NCBI GenBank assembly: GCA_041648175.1
Contig: JBAZPO010000018.1
Coordinates: forward strand, 1-64,000
Length of the DNA: 64,000 nucleotides
Source of the DNA: Desulfobaccales bacterium
GTDB taxonomy: Bacteria; Desulfobacterota; Desulfobaccia; Desulfobaccales; 0-14-0-80-60-11
Direction: 5' to 3'
Each line of letters opens with the position of its first letter. Position 1 is the stretch's first letter. The translations under genes were made by a program, and so were the position numbers. Shown piece by piece: positions 61,349-64,000 of this stretch. The notes under the pieces were generated by a model, which did no database searches, was not told where the DNA came from, and saw only the letters and a list, made by a program, of their open reading frames with translations.

Positions 61349-63037
61349 CTAGAAACTGAAGGCGGGGAAGATGATGCCGCCAAAAAGCAGGTAAGCCAGA
61401 ATCAGGGTCCAAAAGACATTGACTCCCTGGGCAATGAAGAAGGCTGCGGCGGGCCGGCCTCCTCCCATCTTCACCAGGTCGCCGAAGTGGGTCTCCAGGC
61501 CGATGCTGGTGAAGGCCAGGGCAAACCACCAGGTCCGCAGGCCCCCCAGGCTTCCCTTGACCGCGCTCACGGTCTTGGGGTCCAGCAGGAAAGAAAAGAC
61601 CAGGGAGGAGATGATGAACCCCAGGATGAACTTGGGAAAGCGGTACCAGATTTCCATGAGGCTGGGTTTTTCTTCCACACCGGCGGCGGTCCGGCCCTTG
61701 AAGGTCCAGACCACTGAGAGGATAAAGGCGGCCACGCCGATGAGGACGTTTTGGGACATCTTGACGATGACCCCCACCTTCATGGCCACCTCGCTGATCA
61801 GCGCCCCGGCCGCCACCACGGAACCGCTGGTATCAAGAGTACCGCCCAGCCAGGCGCCGGCCACCGCATCCGGCATACCCCACCATTTGGCGATCATGGG
61901 CTGGAGAATCAACATGGGAATAGCGCAGACCAGCACCAGGGAGGTGACGTAGCTCAACTTCTTGGGATCGCCCTTTATCGCGCCGGCGGTGGCGATGGCC
62001 GCGGAAACCCCGCAGATGGCTACACCGCTGGAGAGCATGGCGGCAAAATCCGAGTCCACCTCAAACTTGCGGCAAAGCCAGTAGCAGAAGTACCAGATTA
62101 CCCCCACCACCGCCAGGGCCTGAACAATACCGTAGAATCCGGCCTGGATGATCTCGCCGAAGAGGACCCCGGAGCCCAATATGACCAGACCGGTTTTAAT
62201 GAAAAACTCGGTGCGCGCCGATTTCAGCAGCCATTCGGGAATGCCGATGACGTTGCTGATAAACAGGCCAATAAAGAGGCACCAAATCACGTACTCAAGA
62301 CCGTAGTAAAGGACGGTATAGTTCCCGGCCAGCATCTGGCCCACCCAGGCGATGATGAAGACGATGGGAAAACCGGCAATGAACTTGAGAACCGGCTCCC
62401 CCATAAGGGCCATGGCGATGATGCTTAGGATCAGAATGGCAATGCCGATATAAATGGCCAGAAGAATGTTGTCCCAGGAAAAGACGGTGCCCGCGAGGTT
62501 GCCGGCCTGGCCGCGCATGTCCTTCCCCAAACTCCCGGCCTTCTTCTTCAAGCTCGCGTCTTTGGCCTGTTTGGCGCCGTCCTCCAGTTTCTTGGCTGCG
62601 GCCCCTATGGCCTTGCGGTCTTTGGCGGCGATGCCGGCTGATAGAGCCAGGGCCTGCTCCTGCAAGGCCTTCTCATCCTTTTGGGCAGCCTGCTGCGCCA
62701 ATTTGTCGATGGCCGGGGCGGTCTCGGCCATATAAGTGTCAAACTCAGTGCCCGTGGTCCATTTAAATTTGGGGGTTTTTACGCTCAGACCTAATAAGAT
62801 AAGGATAATAATGAAAAAGCCGATCCAGACGGCCAGCCAGTCCTCGGTGCCCCATAGAGCGCTCCATTGGCTGGCCTTCTCCATTTGCTCGGCCTCTGCC
62901 TGCAGCTTCAGGGCTTCCAGTTCCTCATGTCGGCCCTTCAGAGATTTGACTGCTTCCCTGACCTGTTCGGAAGTGGCATCAGCGGGTAATCCCAACGTCT
63001 CCTTAATATCTTTCAGTAACTTGTCCACGTCATTCAT
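61349..63037 (-). CDS. YeiH/UPF0324-type transporter with long N-terminal extension
   Basis: 562 residues; typical YeiH proteins are about 340. Residues 1-60 are a charged helical region (MNDVDKLLKDIKETLG, LKGRHEELEALKLQAEAEQ). One membrane helix (about 69-90) is followed by an Ala/Lys-rich region (95-190: KDEKALQEQALALSAGIAA, KKLEDGAKQAKDASLKKK) expected outside the membrane. The canonical multi-helix domain follows (LLSSGVAICGVSAAIATAG, GAWLGGTLDTSGSVVAAGA, IGLETHFGDLVKMGGGRP). The family is annotated as putative sulfate exporter, without firm proof. ATG 63037 has AGGAGG upstream. Confidence 0.85.
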   Translation of the reverse strand: MNDVDKLLKDIKETLGLPADATSEQVREAVKSLKGRHEELEALKLQAEAEQMEKASQWSALWGTEDWLAVWIGFFIIILILLGLSVKTPKFKWTTGTEFDTYMAETAPAIDKLAQQAAQKDEKALQEQALALSAGIAAKDRKAIGAAAKKLEDGAKQAKDASLKKKAGSLGKDMRGQAGNLAGTVFSWDNILLAIYIGIAILILSIIAMALMGEPVLKFIAGFPIVFIIAWVGQMLAGNYTVLYYGLEYVIWCLFIGLFISNVIGIPEWLLKSARTEFFIKTGLVILGSGVLFGEIIQAGFYGIVQALAVVGVIWYFCYWLCRKFEVDSDFAAMLSSGVAICGVSAAIATAGAIKGDPKKLSYVTSLVLVCAIPMLILQPMIAKWWGMPDAVAGAWLGGTLDTSGSVVAAGALISEVAMKVGVIVKMSQNVLIGVAAFILSVVWTFKGRTAAGVEEKPSLMEIWYRFPKFILGFIISSLVFSFLLDPKTVSAVKGSLGGLRTWWFALAFTSIGLETHFGDLVKMGGGRPAAAFFIAQGVNVFWTLILAYLLFGGIIFPAFSF

Positions 63038-63352
63038 AGGAGCCTCCTTCCTCTCCATTTGTTGGGTCTGGATAGGTTAGTTGTTGGGGATGTTCATTTT
63101 TGCAAGTAACTGACTGCTCTTCACCTCCAATCTTAAATGACTTGATTAATTCTGGGACGTTAACACAGCATGACAACTCGTAAATTATTTTACAATAAAA
63201 TTCCCCATTGATCCTAATTATATATTTGCTTTTCAAGGCCCTTGGGAAAAGGAACCTGGCGGCAGAAACCAGGCTTGTCAGACCCCAGGAAATAAAACAG
63301 GGGCCGGCGATTGCCGGCCCCTAAAGGGAATAAAGATTTGCAGAAAAGCTTA
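63038..63352. other. Intergenic region upstream of YeiH-type gene
   Basis: 315 bp. Contains the metV terminator (63292-63321) and an AT-rich stretch at 63130-63230 that probably carries the YeiH promoter. A 68-codon minus-strand frame at 63030-63236 has no supporting features. Confidence 0.5.
63292..63321 (-). terminator. Rho-independent terminator after metV
   Basis: GGGGCCGGC-GATT-GCCGGCCCC stem; on the minus strand it is followed by TGTTTTATTT. Good placement 30 bp after the metV stop. Confidence 0.8.
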
Positions 63353-64000
63353 TTAGACCTGACGTACCAATTGCCGGGGGCCGCTGGCCCCGGCGGGGCG
63401 CCAGTCTTTGGGACCGCAGTAGGTCATAAGACGATCCAGTTCACCCAACTCGCTCAAGCGGTCATAAATCAGGGCCCAGACACAGGGCACGTCGCACTTT
63501 TGGGTCATCGAGACTTCGCATTTGCCACCTTGGGAGCCGCCGCAGGGACCGTTAAGGAGGCCCTTGGCGCAGCGGGTCACAGGGCAATACCCTCCGGTGG
63601 TACCCAGGACACAGTCGCCGCAGCCCTGACAGCGTTCCTGCCACAAACCGCCGCCTGCAGACTCACCGATGAACATGGTATTGAGGCCCGGCAACACTGC
63701 CTTACCCGGCAGGCGTTCCGCCAGGCTTTGAATCCCGGCGCCGCAGGCGATGGAGAGCACCGCGTCGGCATTTTCGGCGACATCGATGACGTCCAGGAGG
63801 AACTCTTGGATGCACTGGCGGTCGACGGTCACCTCGAGGATCTCCATCTCTTTGCCTTCCAGGCGGAAGGCCATGTCCAGGGCCGCGGCCAGTTCCGCCA
63901 CCTGCTTGCGCCCGCCGCTCAGGCACTCCGCGGTGCAGGTGTCACAGCCGGCGACCAGAATTTTTCCATATGGACGCACCATCTCCTGGATTTCGGAGAG
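63353..64000 (-). CDS. metV: MetV-like methylenetetrahydrofolate reductase C-terminal-type zinc protein, partial
   Basis: At least 216 residues; the frame is open to base 64000 and family comparison suggests the true start lies beyond, because KILVAGCDTCTAECLSGG normally lies about 30 residues in. Cys-rich motifs CDTCTAEC, CQGCGDC and CPVTRCAKGLLNGPCGG match the MTHFR_C/MetV family, which joins MetF in the methyl branch of the Wood-Ljungdahl pathway in acetogens and sulfate reducers. It supports an anaerobic acetyl-CoA pathway in the host. Confidence 0.9.
   Translation of the reverse strand, partial: LSEIQEMVRPYGKILVAGCDTCTAECLSGGRKQVAELAAALDMAFRLEGKEMEILEVTVDRQCIQEFLLDVIDVAENADAVLSIACGAGIQSLAERLPGKAVLPGLNTMFIGESAGGGLWQERCQGCGDCVLGTTGGYCPVTRCAKGLLNGPCGGSQGGKCEVSMTQKCDVPCVWALIYDRLSELGELDRLMTYCGPKDWRPAGASGPRQLVRQV

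Noticed and set aside
63030..63236. 68-codon frame overlapping the YeiH-type start
   Set aside because: Would overlap the ribosome site of a real gene and has no supporting features.

Overview
The window is GC-rich chromosomal DNA that looks like a strictly anaerobic, Desulfobacterota-type (deltaproteobacterial) organism. The evidence is a MetV-type zinc protein of the methyl branch of the Wood-Ljungdahl pathway, a CooT-like nickel protein, a three-subunit b-type succinate dehydrogenase/fumarate reductase, phenylacetate-CoA ligase genes with ACT and Liv transporters, and a CusCBA metal efflux system. The assignment is an inference; no rRNA or other marker is present. I found no tRNA, rRNA or CRISPR array.

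Layout. 0-3 kb: a minus-strand exopolysaccharide operon (degenerate CpsD-like ATPase, nucleotidyltransferase/sugar-phosphate transferase fusion, polysaccharide export lipoprotein cut by the window edge). 3-4 kb: a long AT-rich intergenic region with several palindromes. 3.9-6.1 kb: a REC-PAS-histidine kinase hybrid and a sister NarL-type regulator. 6.3-11.8 kb: sdhCAB and malic enzyme. 11.9-12.9 kb: a low-GC two-gene islet (Lys-rich repeat protein plus TIR-like protein). 13.1-22 kb: P5C dehydrogenase, FAD amine/imino-acid oxidoreductase, fumarase, acetolactate-synthase-like enzyme, then on the other strand an amino-acid dehydrogenase and a COG2403-type GTPase. 22-25 kb: a low-GC membrane protein and an orphan AbrB protein bracketed by two clusters of REP-like palindromes. 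25-29.4 kb: ornithine cyclodeaminase-like enzyme, EngB, PlsC and RNase J. 29.5-39.6 kb: Cu/Ag efflux (Cys-rich exported protein, TolC, CusB, CusA, Met-rich protein) followed by two paralogous membrane sensor proteins, one frameshifted, and a receiver-only regulator. 39.7-45 kb: MetE-like protein, RecO, a SelD-associated-type flavoprotein, a DJ-1/PfpI protein and an unknown helix-turn-helix-like protein. 45-55 kb: PaaK, ACT protein, LivK-H-M-G-(islet gene)-F, a degenerate PaaK paralogue and a second LivK. 55-60 kb: CooT, DUF3842, CoaD, RsmD, Asd, LeuB, LeuD. 60-64 kb: PrmA-like methyltransferase, small membrane protein, YeiH-type transporter with a long N-terminal extension, and MetV cut by the right edge.

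How the parts may work together. OCD-like enzyme (ornithine to proline), FAD oxidoreductase (possibly proline to P5C), P5C dehydrogenase (to glutamate), an amino-acid dehydrogenase (to a 2-oxo acid), then Sdh, fumarase and malic enzyme would form an amino-acid oxidation route. The PaaK/ACT/Liv block fits uptake and activation of aryl acids or amino-acid-derived acids. The metal-efflux block carries its own sensing proteins.

Two dispersed repeat systems run through the intergenic DNA: period-7 heptamer arrays (often touching start or stop codons) and REP-like GC-rich palindromes (often beside low-GC orphan genes).
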